In this document: in pieces, positions 42,894 through 50,681 of the stretch
How the letters are laid out: the number at the start of each line of letters is the position of its first letter
How positions within the stretch are numbered: position 1 is the first letter of the stretch
NCBI GenBank assembly: GCA_001604105.1
Contig: LVAQ01000003.1
Span: 100,316 to 164,315 of the forward strand
Source of the DNA: Clostridiales bacterium Firm_11
GTDB lineage: Bacteria > Bacillota > Clostridia > Christensenellales > Aristaeellaceae
Length of the DNA: 64,000 bases
Direction: 5' to 3'
Position numbers and translations under genes: made by a program
The notes under the pieces: generated by a model
What the model was told of the DNA's origin: nothing
The model's database searches: none
Seen by the model: the letters and a program-made list of their open reading frames with translations, nothing else

Positions 42894-43745
42894 ATGACCA
42901 TCAATGAACGCGCGGAGGTACTCATTCAGGCGCTGCCGTACATCCGCAAGTATAACGGTAAAATCATCGTGATCAAATACGGCGGCAACGCGATGGTTAA
43001 TGAAGAACTCAAGCGCGCCGTGATGGGAGACTTGCTGCTGTTGCAGCTGGTGGGCGTGCGCGTGGTGCTGGTGCACGGCGGCGGGCCGGAAATCAGCGAT
43101 CTGCTCAGGCGGCTGGGCAAGCAAAGCGAGTTTGTGGACGGCCTGCGCGTGACGGATGAAGAAACCGCGGATGTGGTGCAGATGGTGCTGGCGGGCAAGG
43201 TGGGCAAAAGCCTGGTGAGCCTGATCCAGACCATCGGCGGAAAAGCCATGGGGCTGTGCGGCATGGACGGGCGCATGATTGAGGTCGAGCGCATGGATGA
43301 GGTGCACGGCTATGTGGGGGAAATCACGCACATCAACGCGCAACCCATTTTGGATGTGCTGGAGAAGGGGTATATCCCGGTGATATCCACCATTGGGTGC
43401 GATGCGCAAGGCCATGCCTATAACATCAACGCGGATACGGCGGCCGCGCGCATCGCGGCGGAACTGAAGGCGGAAAGTCTGATCACCATGACGGATATTC
43501 GCGGGATTCTGCGGGATGCCAAGGATGAAGATACGCTCATCAGCGTGGTCAAGGCAAGCGAAGCGCCGGAGCTGATGCGGGAAGGCGTGATCAGCGGCGG
43601 CATGATCCCCAAGGTGGATTGCTGTATAGAGGCGATCCGGCGCGGGGTTAAAAAGGTGTTCGTCATTGACGGCCGGGTGCCGCACGCGATCTTGATTGAA
43701 TGCCTGACGGATGAAGGCGTGGGCACCATGTTTATCCAAGGGTAA
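42894..43745 (+). CDS. argB: N-acetylglutamate kinase
   Basis: 283 residues of the amino-acid-kinase fold. Phosphorylates N-acetylglutamate. 'IIVIKYGGNAMVNEELK' and 'VVLVHGGGPEIS' form the phosphate-binding loops, 'GLCGMDGRMIEV' and 'YNINADTAAARIAAELKAE' are typical, and 'GGMIPKVDCCIEAIRRGV' closes the ATP site. An N-terminal helix ('AEVLIQALPYIRKYNGK') is present, as in arginine-sensitive hexameric enzymes, so feedback inhibition is plausible. GGGAGGGG supports the ATG. Confidence 0.97.
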   Translation: MTINERAEVLIQALPYIRKYNGKIIVIKYGGNAMVNEELKRAVMGDLLLLQLVGVRVVLVHGGGPEISDLLRRLGKQSEFVDGLRVTDEETADVVQMVLAGKVGKSLVSLIQTIGGKAMGLCGMDGRMIEVERMDEVHGYVGEITHINAQPILDVLEKGYIPVISTIGCDAQGHAYNINADTAAARIAAELKAESLITMTDIRGILRDAKDEDTLISVVKASEAPELMREGVISGGMIPKVDCCIEAIRRGVKKVFVIDGRVPHAILIECLTDEGVGTMFIQG

Positions 43746-43981
43746 GGCTTGGCGGCGGCGCCGACGGGGCGCATCGGCACACGGCAGGGTTTTCCTGTGC
43801 GTATGCTGTGGCGTGCCCCGCCCGTTCACAAACGCCTTTGGCATATAGCCACGGGCGCAGGCGCTTCTGCGGCGATCTGCCACTGCCGAAGAAGCTTCGC
43901 CCCTTTGCAGCCCAACACAGGTACCGCCTGAACGCTTACCGTATCCCCCCGTAACCGATTCTTTCCAAGGAGGTGCCACCT

Positions 43982-45157
43982 ATGCCGGATTCTACCATCA
44001 CCACGCTGGATGCGCAATACATCGCCCCTACCTATGCCCGTTTTCCGGTTACCTTTGTGCGCGGGCAGGATGCCTTCCTCTTTGATGACGCCGGCCGCCG
44101 CTATATCGATATGGGCAGCGGCATCGCCGTGAGCGTGCTTGGCTATGCCAACCCCGCCTGGGAAGAGGCTGTGTGTACGCAGGCGCATACGCTATCCCAT
44201 GTGAGCAATCTCTACTTTACACAGCCGCAAACACTGCTGGCGCAGCATCTGTGCGAAAGAAGCGGCATGAAGCGCGCCTTCTTTGGCAACTCCGGCGCGG
44301 AGGCCAATGAGTGCGCCATCAAAACCGCCCGCAAATACAGTGCCGATCTCCATGGCGAAAACACACGCCCCGTGATTGTGACGCTTGAAAACAGCTTCCA
44401 TGGCCGTACGCTGGCTACGCTGGCCGCTACGGGGCAGGAAACCTTCCACCATCATTTCGGCCCCTTTCCCAAAGGGTTTGCCTATGTACCCCCCAACGAC
44501 CTGTTTGCCCTTACGGCCATGCTGGAGAGCCAGCCCGTGTGCGCCGTAATGCTGGAAACCGTGCAGGGGGAAGGCGGCGTGGAGCCGCTGGACCCCGCTT
44601 ACCTGAACGCGGTGCGCGCTATGACGCTGGAAAAGGATATTCTGCTGATAATCGATGAGGTGCAAACCGGCAACGGCCGCACGGGAAAACTGTTCAGCTA
44701 CCAGCACTTTGACTGGCTGCCGGATATTGTGACCACCGCCAAGGGGTTGGCGGGCGGCCTTCCCATGGGCGTTTGTCTGTTGGGGGAGAAGGTCATGAAC
44801 ACCCTTTCCGCGGGCAGCCATGGGTCCACCTTCGGGGGCAACCCCATCTGCGCGGCTGCCGCGCTTGCTGTACAGCAGCAGTTGACCGATGATTTGCTCG
44901 CCGAGGTGCAAAAAAAAGGCGCCTATATAACGGAAGAACTCACCGCGCTGCCGCAGGTGCAAAACGTGAGCGGCATGGGGCTGATGCTTGGCGTGGCATG
45001 CACGCGCGACCCCAAGGAACTGGTGCTGGCGCTGCTGGCGCGCGGGGTGGTTTGCCTGACCGCAAAGCATAAGCTGCGCCTGTTGCCGCCGCTGACCATC
45101 GGCTGGGAAGAACTCGCCCAGGCCGTAACCATCATCAAGGAGGAGATTGCCAAATGA
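43982..45157 (+). CDS. argD: Acetylornithine aminotransferase
   Basis: 391 residues from the ATG at 43982 (AAGGAGG, spacing 8); the GTG at 43973 is inside the ribosome site. PLP enzyme of class III aminotransferases making N-acetylornithine. 'FFGNSGAEANECAIKTARKY', 'LIIDEVQTGNGRTGKLF' and the PLP Lys in 'TTAKGLAGGLPMGV' are visible. A 236-bp gap after argB holds no gene. The stop overlaps argF. Confidence 0.95.
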   Translation: MPDSTITTLDAQYIAPTYARFPVTFVRGQDAFLFDDAGRRYIDMGSGIAVSVLGYANPAWEEAVCTQAHTLSHVSNLYFTQPQTLLAQHLCERSGMKRAFFGNSGAEANECAIKTARKYSADLHGENTRPVIVTLENSFHGRTLATLAATGQETFHHHFGPFPKGFAYVPPNDLFALTAMLESQPVCAVMLETVQGEGGVEPLDPAYLNAVRAMTLEKDILLIIDEVQTGNGRTGKLFSYQHFDWLPDIVTTAKGLAGGLPMGVCLLGEKVMNTLSAGSHGSTFGGNPICAAAALAVQQQLTDDLLAEVQKKGAYITEELTALPQVQNVSGMGLMLGVACTRDPKELVLALLARGVVCLTAKHKLRLLPPLTIGWEELAQAVTIIKEEIAK

Positions 45158-46071
45158 GCCAGCCCATGAAGCACCTGAAAAAGCTGAGCGACCTTTCCAC
45201 CGAGCAGATTATGAGCATTTTGAACCTTGCCGATCAGCTCAAGTATGAGCAGAAACACGGCATCAGCCACCCGCTGCTTGCGGGCAAAACGCTGGGGATG
45301 ATCTTCCAGAAAGCCAGCACGCGCACCCGCGTTTCCTTTGAGGTGGGCATGTACCAGCTAGGCGGCAACGCGCTGTTTTTGAGCAGCCGTGATCTGCAAA
45401 TCGGCCGTGGCGAGCCCATTCAGGACACCGCGCGGGTGCTGAGCCGCTATGTGGATGGGATCATGATCCGCACCTATGCCCAGCAGGAAGTGGAAGATCT
45501 GGCGGAATACGGCAGCATCCCCATTATCAACGGGCTTACGGATTACGCGCACCCCTGCCAGGTACTGGCGGATTTGATGACCATACGGGAGCGCAAAGGC
45601 AGCTTCAAAGGGCTGAAACTGTGCTTTATTGGCGATGGCAACAACATGGCCAACAGCCTGATTGTGGGGGGCATCAAGGTGGGCATGCAGGTGAGCATCG
45701 CCTGCCCCGATGCCTACCAGCCCGATGGCGCCATTATGGATTGGGCCAGGCAGAACGGCCAGTTTGCGGTGAGCGATGATATTGCCGCCATGGTACGCGA
45801 CGCGGATGTGGTGTACACCGACGTATGGGCGAGCATGGGCGATGAAGGCGAAGCCGAGCAGCGCAAGCAGGCGTTTGCCAGCTATCAGGTCAATGACGCG
45901 CTGATGGCGCTGGCCAAGCCCGACGCCATGGTGCTGCACTGCCTGCCTGCGCACCGCGGGGAAGAGATTACCGCGGAGGTGCTGGAAGCGCACGCGTCGG
46001 AGATTTTTGAAGAGGCGGAAAACCGCCTGCACGCGCAAAAGGCGGTATTGGTGAAACTCATGAAGAACTGA
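45154..46071 (+). CDS. argF: Ornithine carbamoyltransferase
   Basis: 305 residues. Condenses ornithine and carbamoyl phosphate to citrulline. The carbamoyl-phosphate loop is 'KASTRTRVSFEV', 'DYAHPCQVLADLMT' is present, and the ornithine-side 'HCLPAHRGEE' is complete, distinguishing it from aspartate carbamoyltransferase. It overlaps argD by ATGA. It ends the arginine operon; carbamoyl phosphate synthetase genes are elsewhere. Confidence 0.97.
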   Translation: MSQPMKHLKKLSDLSTEQIMSILNLADQLKYEQKHGISHPLLAGKTLGMIFQKASTRTRVSFEVGMYQLGGNALFLSSRDLQIGRGEPIQDTARVLSRYVDGIMIRTYAQQEVEDLAEYGSIPIINGLTDYAHPCQVLADLMTIRERKGSFKGLKLCFIGDGNNMANSLIVGGIKVGMQVSIACPDAYQPDGAIMDWARQNGQFAVSDDIAAMVRDADVVYTDVWASMGDEGEAEQRKQAFASYQVNDALMALAKPDAMVLHCLPAHRGEEITAEVLEAHASEIFEEAENRLHAQKAVLVKLMKN

Positions 46072-46094
46072 TGGAAACAAGCTGCGCCGCGCGG

Positions 46095-46668
46095 GTCAAA
46101 GGTGGGTCAAGGGCGATAGCCCTTGTCGGGTTTCCAAAGGGTGAAACCCTTTGGTGGGTCTGGGCGAAGCCCAAGATTCCATAGCGAAGCAATACCACCC
46201 CAAGCGAGCGAACCGCCCGAAGGGCGATGAAGCGAGTGGCGATAGCGCATTGTACGAATGCCAACAAAGGTGGGTCAAGGGCGAAAGCCCTTGTCGGGTT
46301 TCCAAAGGGTGAAACCCTTTGGCGGGTTTGGGCGAAGCCCAAGATTCCATAGCGAAGCAATACCTCCCCAAGCGAGCGAACAGCCCGAAGGGCGATGAAG
46401 CGAGCGGCGATAGCGCATTGTACGAATGCCATCAAAGGTGGGTCAAGGGCGAAAGCCCTTGTCGGGTTTCCAAAGGGTGAAACCCTTTGGCGGGTTTTCC
46501 CAACGCCGCGCACAAGCTGCGTAAGCGAGCGAACAGCCCGAAGGGCGATGAGGCGAGCGGCAATAGCGCATTGTACGAATGCCATCAAAGGTGGGTCAAG
46601 GGCGAAAGCCCTTGTCGGGTTTCCAAAGGGTGAAACCCTTTGGTGGGTTAGCCCAACGCCGCGCACAA
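46095..46668. repeat. Tandem hairpin repeat after argF, four units of 153-168 bp
   Basis: GGGTCAAGG recurs at 46104, 46272, 46440 and 46593 (spacings 168, 168, 153). Units contain AAGGGCGAAAGCCCTT, CCAAAGGGTGAAACCCTTTGG, TGGGCGAAGCCCA and the module GCGAGCGAAC-GCCCGAAGGGCGATGA-GCGAGCGG. The closing module matches that of the 136-bp family in the same operon. The third and fourth units carry a variant, 'CCCAACGCCGCGCACAA'. Confidence 0.93.
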
Positions 46669-46690
46669 ACCATCGATTGCTTCACACTTC

Positions 46691-46723
46691 AGGACAAGGG
46701 ACGCGCTCCCCTGTCCTGTTTTT
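46691..46723 (+). terminator. Probable terminator of the arginine operon
   Basis: AGGACAAGGGA (46691-46701) pairs with TCCCCTGTCCT (46707-46717), then G and five Ts. It lies 620 bp after argF, beyond the repeat array. Confidence 0.75.
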
Positions 46724-46763
46724 ATGCGCATACAGATGCTCGCCACAAGCAAGGCAAAGCCCA

Positions 46764-46792
46764 TTGCGTTTGTCATCCCGTTGCCGTATACT
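46764..46792 (+). promoter_or_regulatory. Promoter of the DUF2974 gene
   Basis: TTGCGT (46764-46769), 17 bp, TATACT (46787-46792). Confidence 0.55.
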
Positions 46793-46883
46793 CAACCTGA
46801 CAGAAAAACGCGTTTTGTTTCGTTCTATCATCGATGGCACGCCCCTGTGATGTGCGCATACATGAACATAAAGGAGCATCCGA

Positions 46884-48056
46884 ATGCCCACACTGATGGA
46901 CTACTTGCAGGATTACGGCCACTTGACGTTTGCCAGGCATCCCTTTGCGCCGCCGGATAGCCTTGCGATCACGCAAATCGTATACATGCCGATGGAAGGC
47001 TTGCTGGATAACGGCGGGGAGACGACCGTGCGGCAACTGTGCGCGTTCCTTGCCCAAACCTATCCCCAGGGGTTTGATGACCCGTTTCAGCAGAAGCGCT
47101 ATCTCATGACCGAACGCTGCAAGGACACAGCCAGATTCGGGGATTTGATCATCACGGACTATGTGAACCACATCGACCCCAAACAGGTAACGCAGTTTTG
47201 CGCGGCAACGTTCATCTTGCCCGATGGCGCGCGCTATATCACCTTTCGCGGAACCGACCTGACCCTTGCGGGCTGGAAGGAAGATTTGAACATGTCCTTC
47301 ATGGAGGTGCCCGCGCAAAAGGCGGCGACAGCGTACACGCGCCGCGCGGCGGAGGCCTTCGGCGGGGAAATGATGCTCGGCGGGCACAGCAAGGGCGGGC
47401 ACCTTGCGCTGTACGCGGCGGCGCACCTGCCCGCTGCCATACAGTCGCGCATCCGGTGCGTGTATAGCTTTGACGGCCCCGGCATGAACGAGCAAACGCT
47501 TTCCGGCAAGGGGTATGCGCGCATCAGCCCGAAGGTGGAAAGCTACATCCCGCAAAGCTCGGTGGTGGGGATGCTATTGTGCTACCATCCGCAGTTTTGC
47601 GTGGTGCACAGCAGAGCAATCGGCCTGTTTCAGCATGACGCGCTCACCTGGCAGATTACCGATGGCGCGTTTGAAACCCTTGCGGGGCTGGACATTGGCA
47701 CACAAGTGGCGGATGAAGCCCTGCGCCAGTGGATTGACCAACTGTCGCTTGCGGAGCGTAAATTCCTGACCGATACGGTGTTCCGCGTGATTGCCACGCT
47801 GGACCCCGAAACCATCGATCCGCTGGTGCAGGATTTTACCGCCAGCACCATCAAGCTGTTTGCGGCGTTTCGCAAGCTGGAGCCGGAAACCCGTACGCGC
47901 GCGCGGCGGATGCTGGGCGAACTGTTTTCCTCGGGCGCCAGCGAGGCGGTGCGGCTCATCCTGCCGGGCACGTTCCGCCGCAAGGGCAAAGATGCAACAA
48001 CGGAAACACAGGCGGCGCCGCAGCGGGACGGCGCGCCGGAAACGATGCAGGAGTAA
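46884..48056 (+). CDS. DUF2974 (Mbeg1-like) alpha/beta-hydrolase
   Basis: 390 residues. Lipase-like core: 'YITFRGTDLTLAGWKEDLNM' and the nucleophile elbow 'LGGHSKGGHLALYAA' (Ser in G-H-S-x-G), then 'VYSFDGPGMNEQ', which supplies the acid. No signal peptide or membrane helix, so cytoplasmic or moonlighting. The physiological ester is unknown. The C-terminal 40 residues are charged and low-complexity. AAAGGAG supports the ATG. Confidence 0.88.
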   Translation: MPTLMDYLQDYGHLTFARHPFAPPDSLAITQIVYMPMEGLLDNGGETTVRQLCAFLAQTYPQGFDDPFQQKRYLMTERCKDTARFGDLIITDYVNHIDPKQVTQFCAATFILPDGARYITFRGTDLTLAGWKEDLNMSFMEVPAQKAATAYTRRAAEAFGGEMMLGGHSKGGHLALYAAAHLPAAIQSRIRCVYSFDGPGMNEQTLSGKGYARISPKVESYIPQSSVVGMLLCYHPQFCVVHSRAIGLFQHDALTWQITDGAFETLAGLDIGTQVADEALRQWIDQLSLAERKFLTDTVFRVIATLDPETIDPLVQDFTASTIKLFAAFRKLEPETRTRARRMLGELFSSGASEAVRLILPGTFRRKGKDATTETQAAPQRDGAPETMQE

Positions 48057-48101
48057 CCTTGCGGGGGCAGGTAACGCCACAATCGCCTGCGGTTTGCATG
48101 G

Positions 48102-48140
48102 CAAAGGCGGCAGGCTTTCAAACTTTGCCCGCCGCCTTTG
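48102..48140 (+). terminator. Hairpin between convergent genes
   Basis: CAAAGGCGGC (48102-48111) pairs with GCCGCCTTTG (48131-48140), 45 bp after the DUF2974 stop. No T run. Confidence 0.5.
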
Positions 48141-48244
48141 CAACCGTATGTTGTAGCCCCGCGCTTTGATTGCGCCAAGCCCTTTTTATGGCGGCGCAGT
48201 ACAGGCAGCCGTACACGAAGGAAGCGCGCGGGCGCGTTGGCCGT

Positions 48245-49108
48245 TTATACGCCTTGCGCAGCGGCGGTTTCGGCGGCATCGGGCTTTGTCGCCTGCGTAG
48301 GCGGGTTCTCCGTAAGCCACTTGACGCCGAAATCTACCAGCGGGCGAATGGGCAGCAGTTTGCAATCCGCCGCGCCGATCTTGCCCTGCGTAACCACGCC
48401 GCCGGCTTGCTCGTACGCCTCGCCGATTTGGGGGAAGCGGTCGCTGTCAAAGTCGATATCCTGCCAGGTGACCCAACGGCGCACACCGCGATCCTGTACG
48501 GATGCGCCCACCGTGAGCCTTGGGGTGGCGGGGTTTAACGCTTCAGCCAGATGCAGGGCGGTACAGTTGCCATAACCAACGCCGATGAGCAGCGTTTTCG
48601 CGCCCCTGCGGTAGAAGCGCCCCAGCGGGGAACCCATGCCAAAGCAGGGCTTGCGCCATGTGTGCCCGCGAAGCACCCACGCGGCCATCAGGCCTTTGGC
48701 TGTCCAGCTTACATGCGGGTGTGCCGAGCGCTTTGCCCCCGGGTAATTGCGCAGGCATTCCGGCACACGCCCAACCGCGCGGCAAGGCGTCGCCCGGCGG
48801 TCATAGGCGGGCATGTTTGCACGCACGGGCGCAAACCAGCTTTCAGGCACGGGCGGGTTTTGCCAGTTGGCGGGCTCGCTGTTATCCCCGCTGTGGGTGG
48901 GCATAATCAGCAGACCCAAGGGGCCAACCGCGCGCAGCAGCGCTCGCACGATGGTGACCTCGCGGCCGCATACCCAGCCCAGTTTGCTCATGGCGGTGTG
49001 CACGATGAGGGTATCGCCACGGCGAACGCCAAGGGCGCGTACATCGCGCAGAATGCTCTCTTCGGTCACGGGCATGTTGGATTCGATGATTGTATCTTTT
49101 TCAGGCAT
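48245..49108 (-). CDS. Aminoglycoside N(3)-acetyltransferase-like protein (AAC(3)/YokD family)
   Basis: 287 residues. The family uses acetyl-CoA to acetylate position 3 of aminoglycosides or, in many chromosomal members, an unknown amine. Motifs in order: 'LIVHTAMSKLGWVCG', 'LIMPTHSGDNSEPANW', 'PPVPESWFAPVRANMPAYD', 'PGAKRSAHPHVSW', 'GSPLGRFYRRGAKTLLIGVGYGNCTALHLAE'. In the last motif family members as I recall read G-V-G-H; here the His is Tyr, which may alter or abolish activity. It begins inside the amidohydrolase gene (8-nt overlap ATGCCTGA), so the two are cotranslated, suggesting a metabolic rather than resistance role. Confidence 0.88.
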   Translation of the reverse strand: MPEKDTIIESNMPVTEESILRDVRALGVRRGDTLIVHTAMSKLGWVCGREVTIVRALLRAVGPLGLLIMPTHSGDNSEPANWQNPPVPESWFAPVRANMPAYDRRATPCRAVGRVPECLRNYPGAKRSAHPHVSWTAKGLMAAWVLRGHTWRKPCFGMGSPLGRFYRRGAKTLLIGVGYGNCTALHLAEALNPATPRLTVGASVQDRGVRRWVTWQDIDFDSDRFPQIGEAYEQAGGVVTQGKIGAADCKLLPIRPLVDFGVKWLTENPPTQATKPDAAETAAAQGV

Positions 49109-49907
49109 GGGGCGTAAGCTCCTTCAGGAATTTTTCGATGTTCAGATGCGCGATGCGCTCGCGCTCGGGCTGGGTCAGCGGCAGCGCGTCAAAGCGTGCG
49201 CGCTCCTCCACGGGATCCCACATGGGGTAATCGGTGGCAAAGAAAACGTGCTCACCATCATAATGGCGTATCACCGCCGCGGCGTGTTCCGGCGTGAGCG
49301 CGTACAGGCTGGAACAGGTATCCACCCATACGTTGGGAAAATCCGCAAGGTGTTTCCAAGCTTCATCCCATACCGACCAGCCCCCCAGGTGCGCGCAGAT
49401 GACCTTGAGCGTGGGCAGCTTTTGGAGCACGTTGGCCATGCGCTCAGGCTGGCTGTAGGGGTGGCGCGGATCGCCTACGTGCACAAGCGCAGGCATATCG
49501 GCATCCGCCAAAGCGGTAAACATGGCCAGCGATTCATCCCCATCCAGCAGAAAACGCTGGAAATCGGGATGCACTTTCACCCCCAGCATGCCGCCCGCGC
49601 GCAAACGCCTAAGCTCGGCGGGGATATCCGCCATGGCGGGGTGCAACGCGCCAAAGCCGATCAGGCGGGATGGCTCCGCGGCGACGGTTCTCATCAGATA
49701 ATCGTTGATGCTTGCGGCGCGATCCGGCGTGATGGCTACGCTGTGCACCAGGTGGCGCGTAATGCCCGCCTGCGCGCCGCGCGCAAGCAAGGTGGAAAGC
49801 CGCCCATCTTCCTGCACGGCAAGGTGGTAGAAATCCGCGATGGAGCGCGAGGCTTTCAACGCGATGGCATCCGGGTAAATATGCGCGTGGGAATCGATCA
49901 GATACAA
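49101..49907 (-). CDS. Amidohydrolase-family (TIM-barrel) metal-dependent hydrolase
   Basis: 268 residues from a TTG at 49907, chosen because AAGGAG lies 8 bp upstream and the conserved 'YLIDSHAHIYPD' begins two codons later; the ATG at 49940 adds 11 non-conserved residues. Amidohydrolase_2 features: the metal motif H-x-H in SHAHIYPD, 'GVKVHPDFQRF', 'VICAHLGGWSVWD' and 'FFATDYPMWDP'. The substrate is unknown. First gene of a two-gene operon with the AAC(3)-like protein. Confidence 0.88.
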   Translation of the reverse strand: MYLIDSHAHIYPDAIALKASRSIADFYHLAVQEDGRLSTLLARGAQAGITRHLVHSVAITPDRAASINDYLMRTVAAEPSRLIGFGALHPAMADIPAELRRLRAGGMLGVKVHPDFQRFLLDGDESLAMFTALADADMPALVHVGDPRHPYSQPERMANVLQKLPTLKVICAHLGGWSVWDEAWKHLADFPNVWVDTCSSLYALTPEHAAAVIRHYDGEHVFFATDYPMWDPVEERARFDALPLTQPERERIAHLNIEKFLKELTPHA

Positions 49908-49957
49908 GATAAACGCTCCTTGTTGGCGACAGATTGCCATATCATAAGGCTTGCTAC

Positions 49958-49987
49958 TATATACACCCGCGAAAACGGCGTTGTCAA
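49958..49987 (-). promoter_or_regulatory. Promoter of the amidohydrolase/AAC(3)-like operon
   Basis: Minus strand TTGACA (49987-49982), 18 bp, TATATA (49963-49958). Confidence 0.7.
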
Positions 49988-50015
49988 GGGCATGCGCGAT
50001 GTTTGCGAAAATGTG

Positions 50016-50041
50016 GGAACAAAACGCAGGGTTCCTGCGTC
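50016..50041 (+). promoter_or_regulatory. Candidate ECF-type autoregulatory promoter with palindrome
   Basis: GGAAC (50016-50020), 17 bp, CGTC (50038-50041): the -35/-10 form recognised by many ECF sigma factors, lying 37 bp before the sigma gene. Between them ACGCAGG-GTT-CCTGCGT (50024-50040) is a perfect 7-bp inverted repeat that could be an operator or hairpin. Confidence 0.5.
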
Positions 50042-50078
50042 CAATAGATAGGCGTCCAAGGACGGGAGGTGCGGTGCG

Positions 50079-50624
50079 GTGGCCGATCTGCTGCTAATGA
50101 AGGCACAAAACGGGGATGCGGACGCATTCACCGCGCTTTGCATGCCCTTTGAAAACATGGTGTACCGCCATTGCCTGCAAATGCTCAACCATGAAGCCGA
50201 TGCGCAGGATGCCGCGCAGGAAGCCATGCTGCGCGCCTACCGCGCCATCGGGCGCTTTCGTGGCGGAAGCGATATTGCCACCTGGCTGTACCGCATCGCG
50301 CACAATGTGTGCATCGATATGCTGCGGCGGCCGCGTGTGCAGCGGGAAAATGCTTCGCTGGATGCCATGGCGGAAACGGGGTTTGATCCGGCCGATGCAG
50401 CGCCCGACCCGGAGGAAACCTACGTGCGGGCAAGCGAGCAAACGCGCCTGACCCAAGCCATCGCCCACCTGCCGGAGGCGCAGCAGGCGCTGCTCACCCT
50501 GCGCTACGGCGATGGGCTGAGCTATGAGGAGCTCGCGCGTGTGCTCAAGCTGGGCATGGGCACGGTGAAAAGCCGCATCAGCCGCGCCAAGGAGAAGCTG
50601 CGCAGCCTGCTGGGAGATTTTTAG
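50079..50624 (+). CDS. ECF-type RNA polymerase sigma factor
   Basis: 181 residues from a GTG at 50079 with GGGAGG 9 bp upstream. Region 2 is 'MVYRHCLQMLNHEADAQDAAQEAMLRAYRAIGRFRGGSDIATWLYRIAHNVC', with the -10-binding helix; an acidic linker follows; region 4 carries the -35 helix-turn-helix 'LSYEELARVLKLGMGTVKSRISRAKEKLR'. There is no region 1 or 3. The next gene, 57 bp on, encodes a two-helix membrane protein likely to act as its anti-sigma factor. Confidence 0.94.
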   Translation: MADLLLMKAQNGDADAFTALCMPFENMVYRHCLQMLNHEADAQDAAQEAMLRAYRAIGRFRGGSDIATWLYRIAHNVCIDMLRRPRVQRENASLDAMAETGFDPADAAPDPEETYVRASEQTRLTQAIAHLPEAQQALLTLRYGDGLSYEELARVLKLGMGTVKSRISRAKEKLRSLLGDF

Positions 50625-50681
50625 TTATCAGGGAACCATTGCAAACAGCGCTCGTCTAATGCAGTGAAAGGAGGTCAGCCC

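Noticed and set aside
42288..43979. A 563-residue minus-strand frame opposite argJ and argB
   Set aside because: Antisense shadow of two clearly real enzymes, without domain signatures.
46058..46666. Repetitive ORFs of about 90-200 residues across the array after argF
   Set aside because: Frames on both strands follow the DNA repeat; no start signals and no conserved product expected.
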